DNA from: Hallella mizrahii
GTDB taxonomy: Bacteria > Bacteroidota > Bacteroidia > Bacteroidales > Bacteroidaceae
Length of the DNA stretch: 44,609 nucleotides
Direction of reading: 5' to 3'
Assembly: GCF_009695775.1 (NCBI RefSeq)
Contig: NZ_VUNG01000032.1
Span: 1-44,609 of the forward strand
Made by a program: the position numbers and the translations under genes. Numbering within the stretch: position 1 is the first letter of the stretch; the number at the start of each line of letters is the position of its first letter. The notes under the pieces were generated by a model that worked only from the letters and a program-made list of their open reading frames with translations, ran no database searches and was not told where the DNA came from. This document shows, one piece after another, positions 16,001 through 24,863 of this stretch.

Positions 16001-17497
16001 TTATTTATTTGGTGTGTCATTTTGAAGAGGAAGATCGCCATTGTACAAATCTTCTTTAAGAGACTGGAGCACCTCCAAGGCTTCCTCACGAGAAGAAACA
16101 TTTTGGAAGCGTCTGTCTACCTCCTCATAGTAAGAGTTCAAGTGGTTACCAGTATGTAAAGAACCTTTGCATTCGCTATCGTGAGATGTAGGAAGAAAAA
16201 TTCCATTAGCCGGATCATTACGGTCTATACCAAATTCATCCAATTTTGCTGCAGCTACAGGGGTGTTATTGCCAACAATGTGGTGAGCAGCTGAATTCTC
16301 AGGCTGATCAGTCTCCATGACCTCACAAAGATTATTCGAAAGGACAGTACTGCTATGTTCTTTGCCGAGATCTAGTTTGCCCTGATTTTCTGGTTGATTA
16401 CGCCATTCTTCGAGTTTGTCATTGTCGATCGTCTGTTCATCGAAAGATAACCTTTTAACCTCATTGACTTCGGGCTTTTGCTCGACGTTCTCAGGATTCA
16501 AAGATTTAGAGGCTTCCACTTCTGGATTGATATCCTTTACTTCTTCTCTTAGCTGAGGAATTTCTCTCATTTCTGTTGAAAGCTTTTCTGTGGCCGTAGG
16601 GGACAAGTTCGCCTCAGGGGGGTTATTGATTCCTTCTTCTATACTATTTACATCTTTGTTAAATTCGGTGACATTGTCCAATGACGTTGTAGAACGTTTT
16701 AGAGTTGGTTCTGTATAAGCATTATCCGAAACCGCCTTTTCTAGATTGATGCCCTCTGTGCCTTTGAGCAATGGTTGTTCTTGTTCAGGCAGAACTTCAT
16801 TCGATCTGTTTTCCAAGGAAGATATCGACGTGTTAACGAAATCGCCCTTTGGCTTGTCTAAGTCTAACGAAGGTTCTAATTTGGGATTTACAAAATCTCC
16901 TTCTGGCTTCTTTACTTCCAATGTAGTTTCCGACGTCGGAGCAACGAAATCGCCCACAGGTCTATTTATCTCAGGTTCATCGTCAGGGAAAGGGTCAACG
17001 AAAACTTCTCCACCAAGAGGAGACTTAACTTCAGGCGCATCGCTTAGGAATGGATCTGCGAAGACTTCTCCACCAAGAGGAGACTTAACTTCAGGCGCAT
17101 CGCTTGGGAATGGATCTGCGAAGACTTCTCTGCCAAGAGGGGACTTTATTTCCGACGCATCACTTGGGAATGGGTCAGCGAAGATGACTTCATCGGCATG
17201 GCTCAAATCCATATGACTATCAACACTCTTTCCAGATAAAGAAAATTCTTCGGTCCTATCTCCAATTTCAACTCCTGACTTTTTCCCAGATGTGGCTACC
17301 TCTTCCTTAGAAACATTCTTAGACGATGAAGCAAGATTTATCGTAGCTGCAATCTGGTCTTGACCCTCAGATTCAGCTACGTCTTTTGCCTTTCGCGAGA
17401 TATTGATAGCTCTGCCGACATCTTTTACCTTCTTTGCAGCTTCAGCTCCTTCTTTAGCCAGTTCAGCTGCTTTTTCTGCTGTTATTAATGGTTCCAT
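16001..17497 (-). CDS. Polymorphic toxin with C-terminal AHH nuclease domain
   Basis: A 498-residue protein. Residues 1-45 are Ala/Lys/Glu-rich and helical. Residues 105-230 hold acidic tandem repeats: 20-residue units around FADPFPSDAPEVKSPLGGEV, then KPxGDFV units. After a long disordered spacer, the C-terminus has AHH (residues 404-406, context SAAHHIVG), GID-ND--NGI-LP and LHTGNHLNSYYEEV, the signature of the AHH (HNH/ENDO VII fold) nuclease toxins. No Sec signal or known delivery domain (VgrG, PAAR, LXG, Rhs) is visible. It overlaps the HerA-like ATPase gene by 13 nt and is followed at 6 nt by the immunity gene, so export or activation probably depends on the neighbouring ATPase and GTPase. 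Confidence 0.85.
   Translation of the reverse strand: MEPLITAEKAAELAKEGAEAAKKVKDVGRAINISRKAKDVAESEGQDQIAATINLASSSKNVSKEEVATSGKKSGVEIGDRTEEFSLSGKSVDSHMDLSHADEVIFADPFPSDASEIKSPLGREVFADPFPSDAPEVKSPLGGEVFADPFLSDAPEVKSPLGGEVFVDPFPDDEPEINRPVGDFVAPTSETTLEVKKPEGDFVNPKLEPSLDLDKPKGDFVNTSISSLENRSNEVLPEQEQPLLKGTEGINLEKAVSDNAYTEPTLKRSTTSLDNVTEFNKDVNSIEEGINNPPEANLSPTATEKLSTEMREIPQLREEVKDINPEVEASKSLNPENVEQKPEVNEVKRLSFDEQTIDNDKLEEWRNQPENQGKLDLGKEHSSTVLSNNLCEVMETDQPENSAAHHIVGNNTPVAAAKLDEFGIDRNDPANGIFLPTSHDSECKGSLHTGNHLNSYYEEVDRRFQNVSSREEALEVLQSLKEDLYNGDLPLQNDTPNK
16986..17185. repeat. 60-bp tandem repeat inside the toxin gene
   Basis: Units begin at 16986, 17046, 17106 and 17166 (GGGAA/AGGAA landmarks exactly 60 bp apart) and encode the acidic FADPFPSD...PLG repeats. 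The two middle copies are nearly identical at the DNA level, so copy number is probably variable between strains. Confidence 0.85.
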
Positions 17498-20400
17498 TTT
17501 GATTTATTTAAGAACGTAGCTCTCCATTCATTGTAGCGGGCGTTCATTCTGACGTAACACTGTTCTATACTGTAAATGGTTTTGATGTCCAAGTTGCTGC
17601 CGAGTCTCTTCGAGAGGGCAACATCCATTCTCACGCGAGCCTGAGCCATAGTGGTGCAGTCATGTGTGATGTTGGAGTATACTGAATCCAAATTCAAGTA
17701 TTGTCTCACCACAGATGCTCTTTCAGTGAAGTTGTAGTCCTTCCAGATTTCTAGGTTTCCCTCTTCTTTGTATTGATTATACAAATCTAGGAGAGTGAAC
17801 CTGATGGAATTAGGCATGACTGACTTTTGCAGCACGTCCTCAAGGTACCCCCGAGAGACTGGCTTTTGGATGGAAGGATAGAGCAGGAAGTCGATCACGA
17901 TTTCATGATACTCCCTAATCTGTTTCTTCTCGGGAGCGGACATCTTATTGTAGTAGGCTTTCTCGTCGTAGACGTATCTGTCCACTTTACATTGAACAGG
18001 CTCTTCCCATGAATTCTGATAGACGATGGCCTCGCCTTGCTTCTGTCTAGCGATCTCTTCTATTTGCTCTTCACTAAGAGACATGGACAAGCCTGCAGCT
18101 TTTCGGTCTTCTGCCTCAGGTAAAGACAAAACAATCTTGGTGTTCGTATTTCTGATGGCAGCACTATCGAGAAGTGAAGGTGACTGATCCACAATGAAGA
18201 AAGACTCACCATAGGTTCTCATCTCTGCTATGCTGTTGGTGATCATCTCTACAGACTTGCCTGCTACATTAGCGGTTTCTGTGGACTGAGAGGTCGACAC
18301 TTTCCTGAGAAGATTATGTGCCTCTTCAAGAACCATGACATGTCGCAAGCCTCTGTTCATACCTCCCTCTGCCATTCTGAATTCGTTCAGTTTGGTAATG
18401 AGAAAGCCCATAATGAGTGCGTTCGTCTCGGAAGAGCCTGTACGACTGAGGTCAACAATGACATTCTTGTTGAACAAATCTTCATTAGACAAACTGTCTC
18501 TGTTGAAGATTCTGTCGAATATTCCTTCGCAAAGATCTTGAAGCCTCTTTTCCAGAGCGCCTTTGTAGTCGCCTTTTGTCTCAGGAGAATAATCAGAGTG
18601 GTCGAGGTAGTCCTTCAGACAAACTACGACATCCTCCATGGAAGGGAAGATAGGCTTTCCCAGCTTGTTGGTTGAGGTGTCCATATCCCATCCGCATTTC
18701 TCATAGGCAGTTATGATGGAATGCTTCAAAATGGAAGGCATAGCTGCATAAAGAGACCAGCAAGCATTGAAAATGCTCACAATCCGCTCTATATGCTCCA
18801 GCACTTCTATGTGCTTGTATGGGAATTCGAAAGGATTTATCTTCAACACTTGGCCAACTTTATGCGTATGGCTGTAGACAGTGACGTCAGGCAAGTTGCC
18901 AAAAACGTTCTTGTATTCACCCTTTGCTGGTTCAATGACCATGAACGTTTTGCCATTGTCTCTGAGCTGGCTCAAAAGAAGATACATGGTGTTTGACTTT
19001 CCGCTACCTGTGGAACCTGTCACGAATACGTGCTTAGTGAGTTCGTCCACATCAAGTTCGACAGGTGTTGTCGATTTTAATCTCAAATGAGAAACATAGC
19101 CTAGTTGTAAAGTTTCTGAAGGCTTCTTGTTGGAAAAGACATTTCTGGCGAAAGTGGCTCTTTCTTCTACGATCACACCAGGAACGCTGGTTTGAGGGAG
19201 AGAGAGGTGTATGGCCAATTCTTTGCTGTTGACGACAGAGGCAGCAGAAATGGGCAATGTGTTATAATTGAAACGAGGGTGAATTTCGTTAGTTAAATAC
19301 TTGAGTATCTTATTGGCATCACTATCATTCCAAGTGTTGATGGCGCAACTCTCCAAACTGCTGTCTTCTCCAATGATGGTTCCTCTATAGATGTTGGCCA
19401 AAACTTGAGCAGTGGTGCTGTCGTTAGCAACAAAATAAGTAGCGACAGACCACAAACCGAACGGAATGCCGTTTTGAAGACGCTCTATCTGCTTGTCGAG
19501 GATGGCCAAATAGAATTTCGCAGACCTGTTCTTGTAGGTAATTTGTTCTGACAAGCCCTTGGTAGAACTGTCACTGGTTTCGTTAGAAGTAGAATCTCCC
19601 TTAGTTGTATTTTTATTAGTTCCATGTTGATTCGCTTCTGAATTAGAGTAATTGCTTCCATAGCTCGTTGATCTGCTATTGGTTTCACTGTAACTAGTAC
19701 CGTTGCTCGTTTCACCTCCAACTAAGCCATGCCAAAGAGATGTAAATAGATTTCTACTATGGTTGCTGCTTGTTCCTTTTGATATTGACGTACCTTCAGT
19801 TGTCGTTTTAGAAGTTCCCTCAGTGTGAGTAATGGTTTGTGAAAGAGATTCTCCAATAGATTCTGAGAAGTTCTGAGACAATGTTTCAGAAACGCTATGA
19901 CTTTGGTTTTCATTATACGTCAACTGGATATTCTCTGCCGGAGATAAGTTAGTGTACAAGCTGTTAAAAGCACTCATCATAGAGGTTGCCTCTTCATTAC
20001 TGACCTTCTCTGCAATGAAGAAAACCCTAAACCTGCCTATTCCTGCCGTTGCGTTAATCAGACGCTCCAGGCCCTGAACAAAATGTTCTTTCTTATCATC
20101 TCTTAATGACGCTACAGCCGAAACGGATGAAACAGAAGGGCGATCAAATGGTATGTTTCTGATTACATCGTCATTGACGTACTCAAAAGTCATGCCCGGA
20201 AAGTAACCTTTTATTCCCGACTCCAAAATCTTGCCAGAAATTTTTTTGTTGCCTTCCATGTCTCTGGCTCCTAAGTATAGTTCCAAGTCTTGTCCCTTTT
20301 GCTTATTTAAGACAAGGACTACGTTTCGAGCCGTCTTGTGTAGGGACATATATAGCATGGAGAGCTTATCTGTGAAATAAGTATCTTTCTCCTTGACAAT

Positions 20401-20625
20401 CTTCGTGATGCGAAACCATCGGAAATCTGAATATTTCTTACTTTCATCCATTGGTATAACCTCGCAATTATCAAGTAATTGCAAGTAGTTACGAGTCACG
20501 ACATTGTCAAAGAGCTCTTGATTGGCCGATACCAGTTTCTGAGAACTCTGGACTACATTGTCCTTCCCCTCATTTCCACTCCGGATGATGCCATTGTGAT
20601 ATTTTGACAAATCAGTTTTACTCAT
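17485..20625 (-). CDS. HerA/VirB4-like ATPase (DUF87) with Ser/Thr/Asn-rich insert
   Basis: A 1046-residue protein. Residues 1-240 form an unidentified N-terminal domain. Residues 240-365 are a low-complexity stretch rich in Ser, Thr, Asn and Gly (SESIGESLSQTITHTEGTSK and similar). A HerA-type ATPase core follows: Walker A GSTGSGKSN at 537-545, EPAKGEYKN at 565-573, Walker B VMVLEEAH at 763-770 and a sensor-like VDQSP near 812. The C-terminal 150 residues are helical. HerA relatives are ring-shaped motors that move DNA or protein. The gene lies in a tight operon, 6 nt after the membrane protein and overlapping the toxin by 13 nt. It may pump the toxin or act as the effector motor of a defence complex. 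Confidence 0.82.
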   Translation of the reverse strand: MSKTDLSKYHNGIIRSGNEGKDNVVQSSQKLVSANQELFDNVVTRNYLQLLDNCEVIPMDESKKYSDFRWFRITKIVKEKDTYFTDKLSMLYMSLHKTARNVVLVLNKQKGQDLELYLGARDMEGNKKISGKILESGIKGYFPGMTFEYVNDDVIRNIPFDRPSVSSVSAVASLRDDKKEHFVQGLERLINATAGIGRFRVFFIAEKVSNEEATSMMSAFNSLYTNLSPAENIQLTYNENQSHSVSETLSQNFSESIGESLSQTITHTEGTSKTTTEGTSISKGTSSNHSRNLFTSLWHGLVGGETSNGTSYSETNSRSTSYGSNYSNSEANQHGTNKNTTKGDSTSNETSDSSTKGLSEQITYKNRSAKFYLAILDKQIERLQNGIPFGLWSVATYFVANDSTTAQVLANIYRGTIIGEDSSLESCAINTWNDSDANKILKYLTNEIHPRFNYNTLPISAASVVNSKELAIHLSLPQTSVPGVIVEERATFARNVFSNKKPSETLQLGYVSHLRLKSTTPVELDVDELTKHVFVTGSTGSGKSNTMYLLLSQLRDNGKTFMVIEPAKGEYKNVFGNLPDVTVYSHTHKVGQVLKINPFEFPYKHIEVLEHIERIVSIFNACWSLYAAMPSILKHSIITAYEKCGWDMDTSTNKLGKPIFPSMEDVVVCLKDYLDHSDYSPETKGDYKGALEKRLQDLCEGIFDRIFNRDSLSNEDLFNKNVIVDLSRTGSSETNALIMGFLITKLNEFRMAEGGMNRGLRHVMVLEEAHNLLRKVSTSQSTETANVAGKSVEMITNSIAEMRTYGESFFIVDQSPSLLDSAAIRNTNTKIVLSLPEAEDRKAAGLSMSLSEEQIEEIARQKQGEAIVYQNSWEEPVQCKVDRYVYDEKAYYNKMSAPEKKQIREYHEIVIDFLLYPSIQKPVSRGYLEDVLQKSVMPNSIRFTLLDLYNQYKEEGNLEIWKDYNFTERASVVRQYLNLDSVYSNITHDCTTMAQARVRMDVALSKRLGSNLDIKTIYSIEQCYVRMNARYNEWRATFLNKSKWNH

Positions 20626-20631
20626 AGTGCC

Positions 20632-21294
20632 TTACTCTACGTTGAAAGATGCAAGAATCTTGTCAGACTGCTTTTCAGCTTGAGACAGCCATTCTTTAAG
20701 ATCCGCGATAATGCCATTCGTCATCTTATCGCGAGTTTGCTTAACTTGAATCTCGTATTGCTGAAGTTTGAATTGGTAATCACGCTCTTTCTTATTGACA
20801 TTTCTCTTGTAGGATGCTGCTGAAAGCCCAGCGGTTAACAATGCTGCAGCAACAGCTAACCAGCTCTTGGAGAAAATTGCCAAGGCAACAACAATGATTG
20901 CTCCAGCCCCGGCAACTACTGCCGGCTCCTTGAGATTCCCTTCTGAATCCATTGTGGGCTTGACAGGAATCTCTGACAGTCTTGATTGCTGGATGACTAT
21001 CTTATTTTGGGCAATCCATTGCTTCATTTGGGCGCGGTAGCCGTCGTGAAAATCCATGAAATCATTGAATTTTCCTTCGTCTTGAATCTTAAATTCACCT
21101 TTAGTATAGAAATTATCTACGCTAAAGTAGTATTCCTCAAGTACCGCCATGGCAACTTGTTTCGTCCTTACGGCAAACTTTTTGAGACTGTCTTCATTGA
21201 CTTCGTCCAGGTACTCTTTCTCTAGTTTTCTAACGTCCTTTTCCAGACGAAAGAGATTCATTTGGAATTTATTGATATTTGAATCCATATTCAT
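20632..21294 (-). CDS. Two-helix membrane protein with flanking coiled coils
   Basis: A 220-residue protein: a charged helical N-terminus (FRLEKDVRKLEKEYLDEV), a soluble region to about residue 125, a hydrophobic hairpin (AVVAGAGAIIVVALAIF / WLAVAAALLTAGLSAASY, about residues 125-163), then a helical C-terminus (KKERDYQFKLQQYEIQVKQTRDKM). The arrangement suggests both ends in the cytosol with a short membrane hairpin. It overlaps the GTPase gene by up to 26 nt (ATG 21288 is an alternative start) and precedes the ATPase gene by 6 nt. It is probably the membrane anchor linking the two NTPases. No family is recognised. Confidence 0.7.
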   Translation of the reverse strand: MNMDSNINKFQMNLFRLEKDVRKLEKEYLDEVNEDSLKKFAVRTKQVAMAVLEEYYFSVDNFYTKGEFKIQDEGKFNDFMDFHDGYRAQMKQWIAQNKIVIQQSRLSEIPVKPTMDSEGNLKEPAVVAGAGAIIVVALAIFSKSWLAVAAALLTAGLSAASYKRNVNKKERDYQFKLQQYEIQVKQTRDKMTNGIIADLKEWLSQAEKQSDKILASFNVE

Positions 21295-23263
21295 CTGCAG
21301 TTTTAAGTAACTTCTTTGCAGCTCGATGGGAGCATTCTATCTTTTCATCAGTATCCTTATTAAAGGCCTCTGTATGATCTCTTTGCTCTATTAAAGATTG
21401 ATAATGAGCCTTCTGATCTTTCAATTTAGAGTCTAGGTCATCTGTTATTTCCTTGCGAAAATTGGTGACCTTCTCTTCAAGTTGAGTCTTGAACAAATCT
21501 TTCTGAGCTCTTGCTCTTTTTAGAGCTAAAGCCTTAAAGTTTCTCAGTTTCTGTTCCTTGTTAATTCTTGTTCCATATTTGGCGGGAATTCTTTCATCTG
21601 GATCGCATGTATGAGTTATAGTCCTTCCCGGTTCTATTATATACTTCTCCTTACTGTATTGTTCAGCTTGACGCTCTAGGTAATCATAATCTATTTGCGA
21701 AAAGACATATGAAGAGGATCCCTGAAATGAATCAGACATTCCTTTAAACTGCTCCTTGAGGTCGTCGAAAATTGATCTTTCTATTTTTTGAACTTCATCA
21801 AATAAGTTCGTGATAGCAGTCCTTATCAGAACCTCAGAACTTAATCTTTCAATAGATTCGAAGCAGTCCTCAATGAAGTCAAATTTTTTATTTATAGAAT
21901 CCATTCTTATTTTCTCGTCAACATCTTGAATGATCTGATTTAATTTCGTTCGAGCAGAGGTAATTTCGGCAAGAGCCTTTTCGATGGAAGAAAATTTTCC
22001 ATTGACTTTATCCTTATCATCGTTTAATTGGCATACTATACCATCATAATCTCCGGCAATGAGTAGCACTAAGTCATGAAAGACTTTTGTCTTCTCTTCG
22101 CGAGCAAATTGGTTGATTTCCTTCTTCAAATCATCAAAGTGCGCTATCTCGTTCAAGCGGCGGAGCAAAGTTTCCTGGTTTACGCTCTCACCTTTATCTT
22201 CGAGGTCGTAACGAGCATCATCAATGATAAGCTTTATGGCACGCCATTCTTCTCTTGTCCAGCTTACAGGTTTAGGCTCTTTTGAAATGTATTCCAGGTC
22301 GACATCATTGCCGAATTCACTTAGGAACAAATAAAGGAGACTGTCAGCGTAGGTGACCAAGTGAATTTTATCACCGTAGTTGCTGGTTATAGTATTTAAT
22401 TTTTCGTCCTTATGACTTTTGAATTTATCATCAGCACTATGTGTAAGGACAAAGAACAATCTTTCTCTATCAGAAATAGTGAACGACTCCAGTTGACGAT
22501 TAACGAAAGCACGGTCTTCTGTGTAGTCCAATGTTTGTTCACCATCTTGCAAGAAGATGATGGCATCTACCTTTCTTGAACCATCTTCCTGCTCCTCCGC
22601 AAGAAGTTGTTTGGTCTTTTCTTCGATGCCGCCTATAGCACCGATGCCCGGAGTGTCTATCACTCTCCATCCTTTCAATTCATCATTGAACGGATATTTA
22701 ATTTCTACCTTGACGGCTATGTCCTTTTTGCCTCTTCCTTGAACATAAGCCTTCAGAAGCTTCTCCTGAATTCTTGTATTTGTTTCTTCTTCCAGTTGCT
22801 TACGAGCAGCCCAGATCTTGGCAAAGTCAAAACCTCCCAATATCATATCATCGATATTGTTTATAGGAAGTTCATGATATTCGTCTGGTATAGAAACATA
22901 TTTTTTTACCTGGCCGACGATATCGTCACCTTTGATAATCTGTTTGTGATGGTCGCCAAACTCGATAGTTGCCTCAGGTGTATCACCATACTCTATGTAG
23001 GTGATGCCGGAAGTCGTTTGGTCATGACCTGTAGGCAACAGGTCTTTGCAGCCCAAAAGGGCATTGATGAAAGTAGATTTGCCAGAGCTTACTTTGCCTA
23101 CAACAGCCAAAGTAAAATATCCTTGGAGGAACGGCTTTGCTTTCCTTTCGATTGTTTTGCTGTGCCACCCAGTCTTAGGAATCCCACAGAACTTCATGAC
23201 GTCTCTGTAGTCCTCCACTAGAGTTTTCACAGTGCTACTTAATTTCGCGAATTCATTATCCAT
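21269..23263 (-). CDS. Dynamin-like GTPase (LeoA-like bacterial DLP)
   Basis: A 664-residue GTPase. G1 is GKVSSGKST (residues 56-64), the switch Thr region is DQTTSGIT (81-88), G3 is DTPG (203-206), and the G4 position reads THSADD (about 274-279), a departure from the usual TKxD. The remainder is helical with long coiled-coil segments (KDKVNGKFSSIEKALAEITSARTKLNQIIQDVDEKI; KALALKRARAQKDLFKTQLEEKV), as in dynamin stalks. No transmembrane helix is seen; the next gene supplies one. Bacterial dynamins remodel or guard membranes, and LeoA relatives are linked to toxin secretion and phage defence (Eleos). The gene overlaps the membrane-protein gene. Confidence 0.85.
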   Translation of the reverse strand: MDNEFAKLSSTVKTLVEDYRDVMKFCGIPKTGWHSKTIERKAKPFLQGYFTLAVVGKVSSGKSTFINALLGCKDLLPTGHDQTTSGITYIEYGDTPEATIEFGDHHKQIIKGDDIVGQVKKYVSIPDEYHELPINNIDDMILGGFDFAKIWAARKQLEEETNTRIQEKLLKAYVQGRGKKDIAVKVEIKYPFNDELKGWRVIDTPGIGAIGGIEEKTKQLLAEEQEDGSRKVDAIIFLQDGEQTLDYTEDRAFVNRQLESFTISDRERLFFVLTHSADDKFKSHKDEKLNTITSNYGDKIHLVTYADSLLYLFLSEFGNDVDLEYISKEPKPVSWTREEWRAIKLIIDDARYDLEDKGESVNQETLLRRLNEIAHFDDLKKEINQFAREEKTKVFHDLVLLIAGDYDGIVCQLNDDKDKVNGKFSSIEKALAEITSARTKLNQIIQDVDEKIRMDSINKKFDFIEDCFESIERLSSEVLIRTAITNLFDEVQKIERSIFDDLKEQFKGMSDSFQGSSSYVFSQIDYDYLERQAEQYSKEKYIIEPGRTITHTCDPDERIPAKYGTRINKEQKLRNFKALALKRARAQKDLFKTQLEEKVTNFRKEITDDLDSKLKDQKAHYQSLIEQRDHTEAFNKDTDEKIECSHRAAKKLLKTADEYGFKYQ

Positions 23264-23322
23264 AATAAATCTTGATGTGAAAATATTTTGAGGTAGTTCT
23301 ATTTAAGATATTCTTTACTCAG

Positions 23323-23697
23323 TTAATCCTCTTTATCTCCTATACCAGCCACGCCTTTGTTGTTCGAGTAGTAGAGTCCCATGCTGGTGTTGGCTAGAAG
23401 GTAGCGGCCATCGGACTGCAGGTTGAGGAAATCGCCATAGAAACTGTTAGTGCATCGGGAAGACCAACTGCGGCCCCAGTTATTTGAGACATAGATGCCT
23501 TTGGAAGTGGCGGCAATGATCTCGCGGTCTACCTCAAGAAGGTCGCGGAACTTGCCATAGCTCGTGGCATTGGTGCAACGGGGAGCCCAGGAGGTGCCCC
23601 CGTTTTCGGAACTCTCTATGTAGTTCTTCTGAGTGTTGATGCGGAGAAACTCACCATGTGAGAACGGCCCTCCGCTGGTCTTGATCATCTGTGGCAT
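23323..23697 (-). CDS. Asp-box (BNR) repeat protein, small
   Basis: A 124-residue protein made of about three repeats of 40-43 residues, each with an Asp-box-like turn: YIESSENGGTSWAPRCTN, IYVSNNWGRSWSSRCTN, LYYSNNKGVAG. Repeats also share GKF/GDF and a Cys-Thr-Asn after the box. Such repeats form beta-propeller blades in sialidases and photosystem-assembly factors, but three blades cannot close a propeller alone, so it may oligomerise. There is no signal peptide. It is the first gene of the operon, 59 nt before the GTPase start. Function is unknown; a recognition or scaffold role is a guess. Confidence 0.7.
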   Translation of the reverse strand: MPQMIKTSGGPFSHGEFLRINTQKNYIESSENGGTSWAPRCTNATSYGKFRDLLEVDREIIAATSKGIYVSNNWGRSWSSRCTNSFYGDFLNLQSDGRYLLANTSMGLYYSNNKGVAGIGDKED

Positions 23698-24304
23698 AGG
23701 CCAAGTTTTTTAGTTCATCCTGTTAAATCAGGTTCTTCTGGTTGAATCAGGTTGTTAGTTTAAAGCAAAACGGTGTGAACTCTGCCGTCCACAATCCTGT
23801 AAGTTAGGCTCTGGTAAAACCCGTAGAAATAGGAATATGAAAGGGGAATCCACACCGTATACGCGGAATGAACCCGTCCAGACATTTCCGTTCCATCTCT
23901 ACAAGTTTCCATTTACCAGATTTCAACTCACAGAACAGTACGACTGTACGCATTCACATGTTTTTTGCCTCATGATTACCCGATCTTTCAATCAGGTAAT
24001 GCAAATTTAGAAAAAATCTTTTTGCTTCCAAACAATCTGGCAGAAAATGTGGGTTCCCCGTTAAAGTTTTTTAGCTTATCAGCCACTGTTATCGGACACA
24101 GCCGGAAACATGATGTATTTGTCCTTGTTCATAGTCACTCATCTTTAGTCTTCTGGCCGCAAAGGTAATAGATTGATTTGCCAAAAGTTGACATAGAGTT
24201 GGTTTATTTTGGTTCACGGAGTGGAATTTATATAGGTCGACCATTATTTAGGGCCGGCACAAGACCGGCCCCTGCATTGGCAGACCTCCTTCACCTGTAC
24301 GATA
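23698..24304 (-). promoter_or_regulatory. 607-nt non-coding leader upstream of the toxin operon
   Basis: No convincing gene is visible. On the minus strand a -7-like TACCTTTG lies at 24159-24166 with TTTTG near 24182-24186 (spacing 15 nt, shorter than usual). Transcription from there would give a leader of about 450 nt. The leader contains a pairing CGGTGTG (about 23770) with CACACCG (about 23852) that would enclose roughly 80 nt, and a near-duplicate AATCAGGTT (about 23728 and 23744). A regulatory RNA structure is possible. Confidence 0.4.
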
Positions 24305-24862
24305 TCAATCCCACGTGAACGTTATTTCTTCCTCTTTTTCGTCCTTGGGATAAGTGTCGTATTCCATTTTCAGATGTATCTCCACATTGAAGTCGCGGAC
24401 CCAAAGGAGATCGAAGATGGTGAAATCCATGTCAGTGAAGAGGAAATGGAAAGAATGGATGAGTTGCATGTCATCAGTCTTCTCTCGGTCCAGAAATTCA
24501 TTCCAGTTGTCTGGTTCTTCACCAAGATAGAGCATCATGTTCTCAGAATCCGGTTCTTCGGTGCTGTCATAATCGAAGCCGCCACAGATCACTCCATCGT
24601 CGTACAAATCGAGGTAGTTGTCAAGTGATCCGTTGAGAATGGCCCATATCTTCTTGGCCCTCATGGTCTGAATGGGATGAATCTTGGAGTAGCGGTAACC
24701 AAGGAAGCACTTGCCGATGACTTCGAAATCTCTCTTGAAGCAGGCAGTCTTGAAGTTCTCCCCTACCTTGATAGTCTCTAGGCGCAATTTGATGAGCTGC
24801 TGCTTCATGGCCTCGTTAAAGTCAGCGAGCAGTTGCTTGTAATGCTCGTCCATCACAAACAT
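24305..24862 (-). CDS. Uncharacterised acidic protein
   Basis: A 185-residue soluble protein rich in Asp and Glu, with an aromatic C-terminal half (HSFHFLFTDMDFTIFDLLWVRDFNVEIHLKMEYDTY). I recognise no domain. The small, acidic, single-domain form and its place beside a toxin operon would fit an orphan immunity protein, but that is only a guess. The open frame starts at ATG 24862, directly at the foot of a large hairpin (24864-24929). The second Met at 24853 (MDEHYKQLL) would leave more room for ribosome binding and may be the true start. Confidence 0.55.
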   Translation of the reverse strand: MFVMDEHYKQLLADFNEAMKQQLIKLRLETIKVGENFKTACFKRDFEVIGKCFLGYRYSKIHPIQTMRAKKIWAILNGSLDNYLDLYDDGVICGGFDYDSTEEPDSENMMLYLGEEPDNWNEFLDREKTDDMQLIHSFHFLFTDMDFTIFDLLWVRDFNVEIHLKMEYDTYPKDEKEEEITFTWD

Positions 24863-24863
24863 C

